The notes beneath the pieces are model-generated. The model was not told the DNA's origin and made no database searches. It was given only the letters and a program-made list of their open reading frames with translations. Position numbers and translations under genes: made by a program. From the NCBI GenBank assembly GCA_014281115.1, contig JACONQ010000003.1:620001-684000 (forward strand): a DNA stretch of 64,000 bases, given 5' to 3'. Of this stretch, positions 19,887 through 30,540 are shown piece by piece (position 1 is the first letter of the stretch; every line of letters begins with the position of its first letter). Origin of the DNA: Laburnicola sp. R22_1. Lineage: Eukaryota; Ascomycota; Dothideomycetes; Pleosporales; Didymosphaeriaceae.

Positions 19887-20268
19887 GGATACTAGTGTTG
19901 GGGTGGTCCTCTGGCGGCTGGCCAAAGGATAGTCATATGCATGATGCTTGATAGCTGAGGGCCGATACTGAACAGCCCAGGATCGAGGCGTTCTAGCGGC
20001 TTCTTGTAACCTTTGTACGAATAACACGTCAATATGATGTATTGGATTTTGTAACTTTGTATTGCGCATGAGTGGGATGAACAGTCGAAAAGCTTGACTC
20101 GTCCGTTATCGAGATATCTCCGTGAATTAACTTCCCAAGTGCATGAAAGGTACACCCTTCGTTCCAGAGAAGACAAATCCTGCATGCCAGGGTAGCATAA
20201 TAACTCCTGAAAATGACATGCACCGTAACGCCGTCGCTATGCTGAAGTAGACACGGTGAGCCGAACCG
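19887..20268. other. Intergenic region between convergent genes
   Basis: Holds the 3' ends of the hydrophilic protein gene (plus) and the TAF3-like gene (minus). No further gene is supported. Confidence 0.55.
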
Positions 20269-21076
20269 TTATTCCTCCATAGTCACATCCTCGGACTCTT
20301 CTCTTGACTCTACTATGTCGTCGACGTGATCGGTCATCTCATGGTTCTGACGCGTCGGATCCGCTGCTTTGGCCGCTCTCTCCCGAACTTTGCGACACCA
20401 TTCTTCGATCGAGTCCTCTGCGCCTCCCTCAATTTTGACGGCACGGAGCTCGGACGGCTTGCCCAGCACAGTGCCCTGATATCGAGAATCGACGCCGGTC
20501 TTGCTGTGTTTTTTCATAAGTGCTAGATGATAATGTAAGCTTTGCGCCTCAATAACCGTTGGAGCACAACATACAGCTCAAGTAGTCCTCCATCTCCACA
20601 GCGTCGAGCTGCTCGACGGCAGATGGTTGTTGTGGCTTCAGCACGCCTGCGATTCTTCTGATCTCCTGGTTCTTCTCGCCTTTAACCCAATCGATGAAAG
20701 CTGTCACATCCGCCGTGTCTTCTGCATCTCTCCTCTTCTCTTCCTTTGCACGTGCGCCAGACTCCTCATCGTACTCTTCCAGTGGCTTCCGCAGTATTTC
20801 TCTCCATAGCTCTTCGGCGCCCGTCAATGTCGGGACCAGCAGGCCGCAGTCCTGCATTGCCATTCGCACGTCGCTAATGTCAGCCTCGAGGTCGTTGTGG
20901 TTCGAGTACGCGTTGTAGGCCGTGCGCGACGCGAGGAGAGTGAGGTAGCGCGCAGTGAGATCGACGACGGTGTCGACGACGGACGGTTTCGCGCCGTTGA
21001 AGCCGGAGGCGCGTAGGATGTGCACCACGGCGGGCCGCAGGAGGGCGTTGAAGACGTCGTTGGTACCGGTGGACAT
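20269..21076 (-). CDS. TAF3: TFIID subunit with a Bromo_TP histone fold (TAF3-like)
   Basis: A 251-residue protein in two exons (20575-21076, 20269-20522). The 52-bp intron has a GTATGT donor and ATCTAG acceptor. The N terminus (NALLRPAVVHILRASGFNGA, then KPSVVDTVVDLTARYL and ISDVRMAMQDCGLL) is a histone fold of the Bromo_TP type found in TAF3 and TAF8. The region after residue 85 has ELWREILRKPL and VTAFIDWVKG, and the C terminus is acidic. TAF3 is favoured by the length and the domain starting at the extreme N terminus; TAF8 is the alternative. No PHD finger is present, as is usual for fungal TAF3. It is divergently paired with TAF7. Confidence 0.78.
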
Positions 21077-21319
21077 GCTGGCACGTGTCGTGGCCGAGTC
21101 GAATGCAGAGGTCCTGTGATGGCCGTGTTTATCTCGGGAGCAGGCGGCGCATTATGTTGCTGTGGCGAGGGGCATGCCCGTGGAGCGCGCGTCTTTTACT
21201 TGTGAGTTGTGGCGGCGCGGTGCCAAGAACGAACGACCGCAAACTCCACCCCAGTTTCTACACCCTCTCCCCGCGGCCCACGCTGCTGCCGCTTTTTGCA
21301 CGTCGCCAATCCATCCACG
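21077..21319. promoter_or_regulatory. Bidirectional promoter between the TAF3-like gene and TAF7
   Basis: Only 243 bp separates the two start codons, which point away from each other. A CACGTG core lies at 21082-21087, six bases before the TAF3-like start. The segment must contain the 5' leaders and core promoters of both genes. Confidence 0.75.
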
Positions 21320-23053
21320 ATGAAGCTCAAGCTCAAAAACCCGGCGGCCGGCCCCGGCGACGCGCCCGCAGAAGCACCCGTGAAGGGAGCTTCGCAAGCT
21401 TCGCAAGCTTCGCCCGCCGCCACCCCAACCTCTGCGCCGAAGCTCGCGCTGAAATTCAAACCAACTGTTCCTCCGGCAGGCGGCTTGGCACACGGCCCCT
21501 CTGAAGATGCGCCAAAGCAGAAGCGCAAGTACACAAAGAAGCCCAAGACAGACGAGAACGGCATGCCCCTTCTAGGAACAAAGCCAGGCCCGAAGCCTAA
21601 GAAGCGAGCCCTGGAAGATGCAGAAGGGGGCACCCCCGCGAAGCGCAAGGTGAAGCCTACTATGAAGAGCTTGTCCGCCGCCATGGTCCAAGAGAGCGAC
21701 GAGGAGGACGAGGACAGGCCGCCTGCATCGCTTCCCGCTGTATCACGGCCACCAGATCGACGAACAGGCTCCATCAAGATCTCTCTCAAGTCCAAAGGCG
21801 CGGGAGCCATACGACCACCCACGGCTATTCTAAAGGTCAAAGGGGCAGGGAAGCCGCCAGTTAGACCGCCGGGCGTAGGATATGACAGCGAAGCGGAGGA
21901 AGCAGAGCAAGACCCGGCTATCGAGAACCAATTTGTGCTGCGGATGCTGCCTGGGCCAGACTGCGAGCTGATTCGGACATCTATCGAAGAGAAGACTATT
22001 GGGAAAAGTCAAGGAAATGGAGGACCGGGAGTGCAATTTCGCTTCTTCGACCGAGAAGGCCGCAAGGCCATGATCACAGTCCAGGGGCGCATGTATGCTG
22101 CGACTATGGTCGAGCTGCCCTGCGTAATAGAAACGCTGAAGAGCTGGAATAAGAAAGATTGGGTCAAGTCGGCCGACGTCTGCCAGATGCTGCTGGTACT
22201 TGGCAAGGTCAATAGCGAGGACGAAGCTAAGAAGTTCCCCCGCCCGCGCGAAGTCGAACCGGACTCCCACCGATACCCCCATGGCCTGACCCCGCCAATG
22301 CGGTGGGTGCGCAAACGACGCTTTCGGCCGCGTAAGTCGTACCTTGACGTCGAACGCATCGAGACTTCTACGGAAGAACTGCTACAAGCCGATGAAGGGG
22401 CCGCCGAGACCAAGTTCGACTTGATAGACAGCGAGCAGGAATCCTCGTCTGGGGAAGAAGAGTCCGAGGACGACGCTCAGGGCGAAGACGAGGAGATGAC
22501 CGAGGCGTATAACTTTGCAGAAACGCCAGCAGAAGACGCAGTGGACGCGAACGATCTTGAAGCAATGCTGGAACAGGAATTCATGGACATGGGCGACGAC
22601 GAGAATCAGGTCGAAGTCGAAGCAACTGGCGACATCAACGCGGACGATCTGTTCGGTGATGGTGCCACCGAGATTGAAGTCGAAACTCCTGTGGCCGGCG
22701 GTGCACACGAAGTCGCCATGCACGCTCTTGCTCAACATGCTAACATCGTCATGGAGCCCGAGAGCGCTGCATCTACGCCTGCCGCCGCCACTTCCCCTGA
22801 CGACGACGACGACGATGATGACGATGATGCAGACGACGACGATGAGGACCCCGAAGCAGCTGAGAAGCAGCGCGAGATCGAACAGAAACGGGCTCAGATT
22901 CGGGAATTGGAGGAGATGATCGAGGCGCAGAAAGCCAAGTTGGCTGCGAGCACGAACATTCCGTACAGGAAGAGGTTGCAGGGTGTTATCGACCAGCTCA
23001 CGCAGGATAAGCAGGTACAGATGTCTCAGATTGGGATGACCGAGGAGGATTGA
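21320..23053 (+). CDS. TAF7: TFIID subunit TAF7 (TAFII55 family)
   Basis: 577 residues, one exon. The chosen start is ATG 21320 (MKLKLKNPAAGPG), the first ATG in the open frame. The N-terminal 190 residues are basic and low-complexity. The TAFII55 domain runs from about 191 (NQFVLRMLPGPDCELIRTSI) through FRFFDREGRKAMITVQGRMY and AATMVELPCVIETLKSWN to KSADVCQMLLVLG. It is followed by GLTPPMRWVRKRRFRPR, the classic end of the family's core. After that comes a long acidic part, including a run of ten Asp, and a C-terminal coiled coil (ELEEMIEAQKAKL). TAF7 binds TAF1 and restrains its activity before initiation. Strong family match. Confidence 0.95.
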   Translation: MKLKLKNPAAGPGDAPAEAPVKGASQASQASPAATPTSAPKLALKFKPTVPPAGGLAHGPSEDAPKQKRKYTKKPKTDENGMPLLGTKPGPKPKKRALEDAEGGTPAKRKVKPTMKSLSAAMVQESDEEDEDRPPASLPAVSRPPDRRTGSIKISLKSKGAGAIRPPTAILKVKGAGKPPVRPPGVGYDSEAEEAEQDPAIENQFVLRMLPGPDCELIRTSIEEKTIGKSQGNGGPGVQFRFFDREGRKAMITVQGRMYAATMVELPCVIETLKSWNKKDWVKSADVCQMLLVLGKVNSEDEAKKFPRPREVEPDSHRYPHGLTPPMRWVRKRRFRPRKSYLDVERIETSTEELLQADEGAAETKFDLIDSEQESSSGEEESEDDAQGEDEEMTEAYNFAETPAEDAVDANDLEAMLEQEFMDMGDDENQVEVEATGDINADDLFGDGATEIEVETPVAGGAHEVAMHALAQHANIVMEPESAASTPAAATSPDDDDDDDDDDADDDDEDPEAAEKQREIEQKRAQIRELEEMIEAQKAKLAASTNIPYRKRLQGVIDQLTQDKQVQMSQIGMTEED

Positions 23054-23975
23054 ACAGCAGCATAGGGTTCGGTGTTTACATCAGCATTTCCTGGAGTTTG
23101 ATGGCTAACGGAGCCTTGGTGTGCATCTTCTCTACATGAGGAGTACATTCATACATTTATCTTATCTAGGATGCATGAGACAGCTAGCTTTCGCAGCACA
23201 AATACTTGATAGCTCGACCTCATAATCGTTTCCATGATGGTCTGTCTGTCTGTTTGTCTGCTCACCAGACAGACAATCGACCAAATCAAGAATCACTTCC
23301 AATGCTGTATGTCCACTTGTTTTCTTTCTCTTTTGATCGTGTCAAACTAGCTATTCGCACAGTGCTATGTCCATCTTTACGTCGCGTCCAGACCTCGGCT
23401 TGTGTACATCTCTGGGCAAAGGATGTCGTCCTTAAACAGCAATATAAACGAAGCAAACAAGGGCATGTTCCTCCCGCGATGACTGACAGGCAGGCGTACC
23501 TATCCGAAACGCGCCGCTCCGGTGGTGCGCGCTACGGTAGGAGCCATAATGGTAATAGAAGGCACCACCAGACACCTTCTCCTGATTCCGAGATGGTGAG
23601 GAGCCATGATGGTAACGGGAGGCACCACCAGGAGAAAATTGAGAAGGAATTTAGAGAGATATGGCAGCAACGGGTATGCTCCTGCACACTGGCATGAGGG
23701 CGATAAAACATTGCCTTCCGTGCGGATTCTCTCCTCTTCTTTTCTTTTCTTCTTTGGCCGATCCGCGAAAATTGATCCGTACGTATCGTTGTCCCCTATC
23801 CACTTTTCCATCCCATTCATTCCTCACATACGTTAACTCTTCCTCTGTCCTGTCTCCTGTTTGCACTCTCTGCTGCCGTTCTACTTCCCTTTATCTATTA
23901 CTTTCCTTTTTATCGCCCCGCTTTTCATTTGTTGGACTGTTGTGAATGCTGCTAAAATAGGGAATCTAGGCCATC
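23054..23975. other. Intergenic region, no gene seen
   Basis: TAF7 3' region. A short direct repeat, AGGCACCACCAG, recurs near 23560 and 23621. Pyrimidine-rich DNA precedes the next frame (about 23720-23900). Confidence 0.5.
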
Positions 23976-24414
23976 ATGCAAGCGCCGCAACCTCAAACGT
24001 GGTGGGGGATTTGGCTTGGCGCATTTGCGTCAAAAACTTTCGACAAGGCCTCCGAGCTTATAGTTCCGGCTTCGCGGCCTTTGCTGCGCTATGTGCGCAC
24101 CTTCAAGGGCGGCAGGTATACGCTGGATAACATCGAGAAGTTTGGCGATTTCCTTCGGGAGAAGTTTGGCGGGGGGGAGGAGGAGACGGAGAGGAAGAGG
24201 AGGGAGCGGGAAGAGGAGGGAGCGGGAAGAGGTGCGGGAAGAGGGGAGGAAAGAGGGGAGGGAGGAAGGGAGGAGGTTGGGGTATAGGGATGGGTATAGG
24301 GAGGGGAGGAGGGATGAGAGGAGGGAGAGGATGAGAGGGGATCTGGAGGGGCAGAGGAGGAGGATGCAGGAGATGGAGGAGGAGTGGATGAGGGAGTGGG
24401 GTGTGGGTGCATAA
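23976..24414 (+). pseudogene. Small Arg/Glu-rich coiled-coil gene, frameshifted by a 16-bp duplication
   Basis: Reading from ATG 23976, an N-terminal part starts MQAPQPQTWWGIWLGAF and continues through FKGGRYTLDNIEKFGDFLRE into a Glu/Arg-rich coiled coil, but stops at 24285-24287. The other frame continues plausibly to a TAA at 24412-24414 (RDGYREGRRDERRERM, MQEMEEEWMREWG). The switch falls in an exact tandem duplication of AGGGAGCGGGAAGAGG (24201-24216 and 24217-24232). With a single unit the two halves are in one frame, about 140 residues. Either this allele is disrupted or there is an assembly or sequencing error. Family unknown. Confidence 0.6.
24172..24412 (+). repeat. Purine-only tract of about 240 bp
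   Basis: The plus strand is almost entirely G and A from about 24172 to 24400, made of GGGAG, GGAAG and GAGAGG units. It overlaps the frameshifted gene. Such mirror-rich polypurine DNA is prone to slippage and can form triplex structures. Confidence 0.85.
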
Positions 24415-24587
24415 GGGCTTTTTTTTGCGGCGTTTTGGTGTTTTGGTGTTTGGGCGTTTTTGGTTTGTTTTTTGGACTATTCTTATGGGCCTCCTTACCC
24501 CACCTCCCCGTGGTGAGGCCTGGGATCACACCCCCGATCGAGGGCTACGGGGTGTGATGCGAACGGGGTACAACAACACACATTGCT

Positions 24588-24750
24588 CGATCAGCAACTC
24601 TTCATCGCTTCGATCAGCAACTCTTCATGGCTTCGATCAGCAGCCATTCATCGTTTTGATCAGCAACTCTTCATCGCTTCGATCAGCAGCCATTCATTGT
24701 CGCTTCGATCAGCAGCCATCCATCGTCGCTTCGATCAGCAAGTCTCTCTC
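24588..24750 (+). repeat. Tandem repeat, seven copies of a 23-26-bp unit
   Basis: The core TCAGCA recurs at 24591, 24614, 24637, 24660, 24683, 24709 and 24735. The period is 23 bp for the first four steps, then 26 bp for two. Units alternate between CAGCAACTCTTCATCGCTT and CAGCAGCCATTCATCG forms. No host gene is evident. Confidence 0.9.
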
Positions 24751-25519
24751 CTGGATTCTGTCTGGTTCAGCCAACAGATCGCCGTCAGCGTTCGCCGTCA
24801 GCGTTCGCCTTCTGAACGGCAACTGATTGCCATCCACCCTCTCGTCCAAAGTTCTACCGGGCCACTTTCGATCCTCGCTCCCGGCTACGCTCCAAAACAG
24901 TTGACGACATCGTTGCGGTTCGCATCTCTGGTAATGAAAGGCTCCTCTCCAATCATGTACATAATTTGCTCTGGGATAGCTTGGTTGTATATAATTGTAA
25001 TAGCAGATGATAGACCCATATGAGCAATTGATCGACGCTACCACTTTGTAATTCGTTGCTTTCCCTGGGTCACCCAGGGAAACGAGACACCGCCAACCAA
25101 GACCATCGCGTCATGCTTCGGCTCCCCACTGTGGTCGATCCTAGTCGCGCGGTGTTTTAGGTACTTTGGCTGTTGAACCTTGGTTGTGCAGTTAAGGCTT
25201 ATAATCTGTAAAAGATTAAGCAGACTATAAATGGAGACCATAAAGCGTCACAGCCCTCTCATGGTACAAGTCTCACGCAATGTGCTCATCTATTTCTTGG
25301 GCGATGGCCAACTGTAATGTTGAGATCAAAAACAGGTAGAACAGAAATAGTCGTGGTACTTAAAGTTTAGTTCGGCTGCGGCCCCGCCCGGGTCTCCTCA
25401 CCCCGGGTGCAGTTCGTGATCTCATCACTTTTAGTGTAAGTCATGGTGCAATATTTAAAACAGCTTCTGAGCGTGTGCAGGCCTTCTTCATCCTCAATTC
25501 GAAGTCAGAGGAAGCCTGG
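24751..25519. other. Intergenic region with short palindromes
   Basis: Includes a perfect 11-bp inverted repeat with one central base (25059-25081, arm TTTCCCTGGGT). The possible 5' exon of the following gene should lie here but was not identified. A short GC-rich patch (about 25375-25415) contains CCCCGCCCGGG and CCCCGGG. Confidence 0.5.
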
Positions 25520-26293
25520 ATGGAGCACTGGATCGAGAGAGCGGATGGTCCGCCGCCGCCTTATCCCACCACGAGTGCGCCCCCGACAGCCCTGCCAACT
25601 GCCGGCACACCCGACCCGCTATCACAATTCCGGCGCTATATCATAGAGATCATGGCCTTCACGTTCGACGCCGATTTCGCTAAATTGAACCAAGCGCTGG
25701 GTCAAACACCTTCACCTATGAACCCGACGTCAATCCTGCGTGCAGAAGAGCACGACAAGCTTCTCGCTCTCGCAATGTTGGTCAAAGAAATGCTTCCAAA
25801 AGTTTCAGAAGGCTCTACACACCAGCTTACTGTGCGCGCTGGTGACCGTAAAACCATTGCCGACGCGATAATCAGGCCGGCACTCTTCCTGGGTATTCCT
25901 GCAGTCTACACACTGAAGATCATCCGGTCCTACAGTGCACACCGGTGCGATCCTAGCAAGCGCTCCCTTTCCTCCATATCGGAAGAGAAACCCTGGGGTT
26001 TTAATTTTTGGCTCAGCCTACGGTGGCTCACCCCCTTGAACATTATTCTTTGGGGATTTGAGCAGGATCTCTGGTCGCACGCACGAATTGTGGAACTTGC
26101 AATACCAGAGGAAGAAGTGCGCATGGTATTGGGGGAGGCAGTGAACGTCTACCAGAGGAAGGAGCTGGGAACCACATCAATAAGCTCTTTTGTGCCCATG
26201 AGCTTCTTTGAGCCTCCCTCTTATCTGACTATAATAAGAGCGTTCGTGTCAGCAGAAGAAGAAGCTTCGATACAGCGTGAAAAGAGAGACTAA
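25520..26293 (+). CDS. Orphan protein at the edge of the AT-rich block
   Basis: From the first in-frame ATG (25520) the frame encodes 257 residues starting MEHWIERADGPPPPYPTT. The frame is open from 25475, where GTGTGCAG could be a splice acceptor, so a 5' exon is likely. A proline-rich start is followed by helical segments (LLALAMLVKEMLPKV), IIRPALFLGIPAVYTLKIIR and an aromatic region (GFNFWLSLRWLTPLN), ending EEEASIQREKRD. No known domain is recognised. Base composition is that of the gene blocks, but the gene is the last one before the decayed DNA and might be a fragment. Confidence 0.5.
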   Translation: MEHWIERADGPPPPYPTTSAPPTALPTAGTPDPLSQFRRYIIEIMAFTFDADFAKLNQALGQTPSPMNPTSILRAEEHDKLLALAMLVKEMLPKVSEGSTHQLTVRAGDRKTIADAIIRPALFLGIPAVYTLKIIRSYSAHRCDPSKRSLSSISEEKPWGFNFWLSLRWLTPLNIILWGFEQDLWSHARIVELAIPEEEVRMVLGEAVNVYQRKELGTTSISSFVPMSFFEPPSYLTIIRAFVSAEEEASIQREKRD

Positions 26294-26690
26294 GAATTGA
26301 GCGAGGCACGAGGTAGCGCCAAGAGAACGGTCCGCAGTTATAGCAGCTATCGGAGTTAAAGATTTCCCAGATGGATCAACAGCTATTGAAAGGGTCCGAT
26401 ATTCTCATCAAAAACAATCGGAAAGGCCGTATAAGCCTGTTGGCTACAGTCATAATGACTACAACGTTTGGGCAATTCACTGGAACAATAATAGAACGAA
26501 TGAAACCAAATTTTGCGCCTCAATATAGTGTCTAAGGCCTTCCATTCCTATCCAACGCAGAGATGTATTGTGTATGTGCTTATAAGGCACAGCCCGAATC
26601 TAGGCTCACTCCCTTGACATCACCTGCATCATTTGCCGATGTCGGGATGCTCATCACCGTTTACACTAACCACCTTCGTGTTATAGATCC
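26294..26690. other. Transition region into AT-rich DNA
   Basis: GC content falls gradually. No gene or repeat is recognised. Confidence 0.4.
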
Positions 26691-27216
26691 ACTTAAACGT
26701 TAGCAAAGATAGATGTGTATGCTTATTTGCTATAGTTAGTAATAGGTATAGCCCTTACTTAGGCCTTAGTAATAGTATAAAGACTACTTAAACTTATAAG
26801 GTTTAATTTTATTAGGATAGTAGCTACTAAAGAAATACTTATTAAATATCTTTATTATGTAGAGATTCTAACCAAAATCGAGTCTACACTATATATAGAA
26901 AAAAATAAAATAGAAGGCACTAAAATCTAGTATCTAGTATATAGTAGTAGTAATAAAATATATATACAATAATAATAATTTTATTATTAACTTTCTTTAT
27001 AGTAGTATTATTAATAGTAGTTAATAAATAGTTTACTATTTAGTATAACTAAATTATATATTATTTCTTAACTAGTAAACTATTAAAAAGCTATAGTAAA
27101 CCTATATAAAGTTATAACTATAAAAGTAGTATAAGTAATAAAATACTTAACTATAGTTTAGTTATTATATTTATAATCTAGTAGTAGTATAACTATAGTT
27201 TACTATATATATAGTA

Positions 27217-29088
27217 TAACGTGGTTTACTAGCGAGTGACCCACACTAGTGAGCGCGCCACCTTTGCTATGACCCCACCATCACTAACAATACCATCATA
27301 ATACAACCACCTACCATGTCTTCTAAGCCATCTAATAAAGCTTGGTTACTTATTGCTATTAGAGCTATTGAACAAGACCCAAATCTTACAGAGCGAGCAG
27401 CAGCAGGGCTATATAACGTTAATCGCAGAACGCTCAATTGAAGACGCAATGGAACGACTGCACGACGCGATAACCAACCTAAATTAAAGAATTTTACTCT
27501 CCTTGAGGAGCAGGCGCTTGTTAATTGTATAATCGAGCTGGACACGCGTGGATTCCCTCCTACGAAGCTTATGATCCGCACAATGGCCGATTCACTACGT
27601 TTACAGAGAGGAAAGCCCCACCTATTAGCATTAACTAGACAGACAGGTTTATTAAGCGCAGACGTAAAGTTAAAACGCGTTAGTCTTAGTTATACAACAA
27701 CTAGAGGGCATAATAGGAAGATCCTAAGGTTATAAACGCGTGGTTTAAGCTTGTAGAGGGCATTAAAGTTAAGTACGGCATTACGGATAAGGACACCTAT
27801 AACTTTGATAAATCAGGCTTCCTAATAGGGGTTATAGGATCTTAGCTTGTGGTCACAGCATTAGAGAGGCGTGCGAAACCCAAATTAATACAGCTAGGCG
27901 ACTGCTAGTGAATTACAGTAATCTAGGGTATCTACGCTACTGGATGGGCAATCCCTCCCTTTATTATCTACGCCGGCAAGCGTCACATCTCCACCTAGTA
28001 CGAAGACGCGTTAATTTCTGGCGATTAGATAATCGCTATCAGCGAGAACAGCTAGACAAACAACAAGCTTAGTATCGCGTAGTTAAAACACTTTAACGCG
28101 CATACAAAGGGACGCGCTAAAGGAACCTATTAGCTGCTAGTTATTAACAGCTATAAGAGCTATAACTTAATTAAGTTCCAGGATTACTATAAGGAACATA
28201 AGATTATTACTCTCTATATACCGCCACATTTGTCACACCTGCTATAGCTATTAGATATAGGCTGTTTCTCCCCACTAAAGAAGGCATATAGTGCTAAGAT
28301 CTTGGGCTTAGCGCGTTAGCTAATAATCCACATTATAAAGATTAAGTTCCTCCCAGCCTTTAAAACCGCGTTTTTGAAGGTTTTCTCTACAGAGACAATT
28401 AAGGGTAGTTTTCGCGGTGCTAAGATAGTCCTATTAAATCTAGAGGAGGTGTTGCAGCACCTTAACATCCGTATCTGTACACCTAGTCTGCCTATTAAAG
28501 AGCCTACTACCTGGGAGTCTAAAACACTAAGTAACCTACGCGAATTTAAGACGCAATTAACACTAGTTCGCAAGAGAATTAGAGATTACTTTAATTTATT
28601 ACTAACTTTAACTATGCAGGTGCTTAAGAAGCTTGAAAAAGGCGCTCTAAGTGCAATACATAGTTAGGTACTAGTGTTAGATAAAATTGTAGGCCTTCGC
28701 AAGACAATTAAGGAGACTATAAGGCAAAAATCGCGTAAAAGGAGGTATATCCAGCATTAGGGATCACTTATAGTAGCAGAGAGATCTTAGCTAGCCACTT
28801 CTAAGGACGCTAGTAGACAGAAGAAGGGTAAACAGTTGTTAGGTACTAGTCGCGCTGCAACAGGGCCATCAACTTAACAGTGTTATGGCATCTGCAGGCA
28901 ACCTAGACATAATGCGCAAACCTGCCAGGGAGTTAAAGAGGAAGAATCTGAATTAGATGCATTAACTTAGTATATATTTTTAAGTAGTGTTGCGACGCAG
29001 TCTAATAATAAATAAAATAGTTTGGTGGAGTCTTGGCAAAGGTAGCGCGCTTACTAGTGTAAGTTACTCGCTAGTAAACCACGTTATA
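27217..29088 (+). mobile_element. Fot1/pogo-type DNA transposon relic
   Basis: About 1.87 kb with inverted terminal repeats of about 48 bp. The left end reads ACGTGGTTTACTAGCGAGTG then ACCCACACTAGTGAGCGCGC. The right end carries its reverse complement (GCGCGCTTACTAGTGTAAG, then ACTCGCTAGTAAACCACGT) with C/T differences. Both ends are flanked by TA, as expected for this superfamily. It sits inside the AT-rich block but is less decayed than its surroundings, which suggests later insertion or fewer RIP cycles. Confidence 0.88.
27316..29015 (+). pseudogene. Fot1/pogo-type transposase pseudogene
   Basis: Starts MSSKPSNKAWLLIAIRAIEQ, a psq-like DNA-binding helix-turn-helix, then the second Tc5-type domain (FTLLEEQALVNCIIELDTRG). 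The DDE core is recognisable but mutated: NFDKSGF where the family has NFDETGF, and INSYKSY where IDGHESH is usual. FLPAFKTAF and FRGAKIVLLNLEEV follow. A C-terminal zinc-knuckle-like CYGICRQPRHNAQTC is kept. There are many in-frame stops and at least one frameshift (about 27620), so it is dead. The catalytic changes (E to K, D to N, H to Y) are all C/T or G/A transitions. Confidence 0.88.
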
Positions 29089-30540
29089 AAGTCTATCTTT
29101 TATAATATTAGTAATACCTAGTACACTAAATCTTTATTTTTAATATATAATTATTACTACTATCTTTTAAATCTACCTCTTTATTTATTATATTTAGTAA
29201 TATAATAATATTCTAATAGTCTAACCATGCTACTTCTTTTATATAAAGTAGTATAGTTATAATAAAGTTTTAAGAATATATAAAGAATTAGCTAGGTAAA
29301 GTTAAGAATAATTTCTAGAAATTTAGCAATTTTATATAGTAAGTAGAGTTATTAAAGGGGCCTTTTAATCTTAATATCTTTAATAATATCTAGCCCTAGC
29401 TATTTAGACCCTATTAGCTAGTTTTATAATTTTAAATTCTAGAGTGTAAAGTACTTCTTTAGTATCTAAATAAAAATTAGGTTAGGCGTTTATACTATAA
29501 TAATAGAATAAATTAAAAATATTACTAAAGAAGCTTAAAAATAAAGACTAGTAAAGTAAAGGTATAGGGTGGCTACTAGATAATAAGTAATAGTTTCTTA
29601 AAAACTATAGAAGTTTAAAAGCGTAGCTATGGCGTAAAAAGCTTATAAATATAATAGTAATTATTTAGAGTACTATTAAAGTAAAGAACTATAATTAAGT
29701 AATAAGAGTAAGAGTAAGTAGTAGCAATAAGAGTATAAAAAAGATAGGTAAAAGTAGTAAGATTCTAGATAGTAGTATATAGCTTACTAGTTATAAAAGA
29801 AAATTTATTATAGAAAGAAAGTTAAATAAAATAGTTACATTAGTTACTATTATAATTATAATTATTATTATTATAGTAAAAATTATTATTAAAGAAATTA
29901 TTAATTATATAATATAGTAGTTAGTTAAATAGTTAGTCCGAAATTATATAATATTATAGATTAACTCTAAAAGAGAATAAAGAAATACTTATAAATATTC
30001 TAAAATACTTAGCCTATTATAGCTAATACTTAGCTTTTTTAAATTTATATAGTCTTTTTTAAAAAAAGACTATAAGAGGCTAAGTATATTAAACATTTTA
30101 GCTAAATATTTATTTAAGCCTATTTTTAAGTTTACCTTATATATTAGCTTAAATATAAGCTAGCGCATCTAATAAAATAAACTAATAACCTTTACTACTC
30201 TTTTATATACTAAGGAAATTAAATCTTTATATAATGCTAACTATTTTATATTCTTTATTCTTTATAGACTAATTATTATAAAGAAGTTTTTACTATCTCT
30301 AATTAAAGCTATTACTATTAACTTAGTAGTATTATTTATAAATTCTATAAAGAATAATAACTACTTAAAAAAGCTTTTATAGAACTATAGTATACTAAAT
30401 TAAGCTAAAGCTATATTTATAGTCTTTTTATAGTTATAATTTTTATTTAGTATTAATTACTCTTTTTAACTATATTTTTTTAATTTAAGCCTATATAGGT
30501 TAGGATAAAAAGGCCGCTCTAGTCTAGTATCTAAAAATAT

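Noticed and set aside
21209..21319. N-terminal extension of TAF7
   Set aside because: The open frame reaches back to 21209 but only with a GTG codon; the first ATG is at 21320 and gives the expected Lys-rich start.
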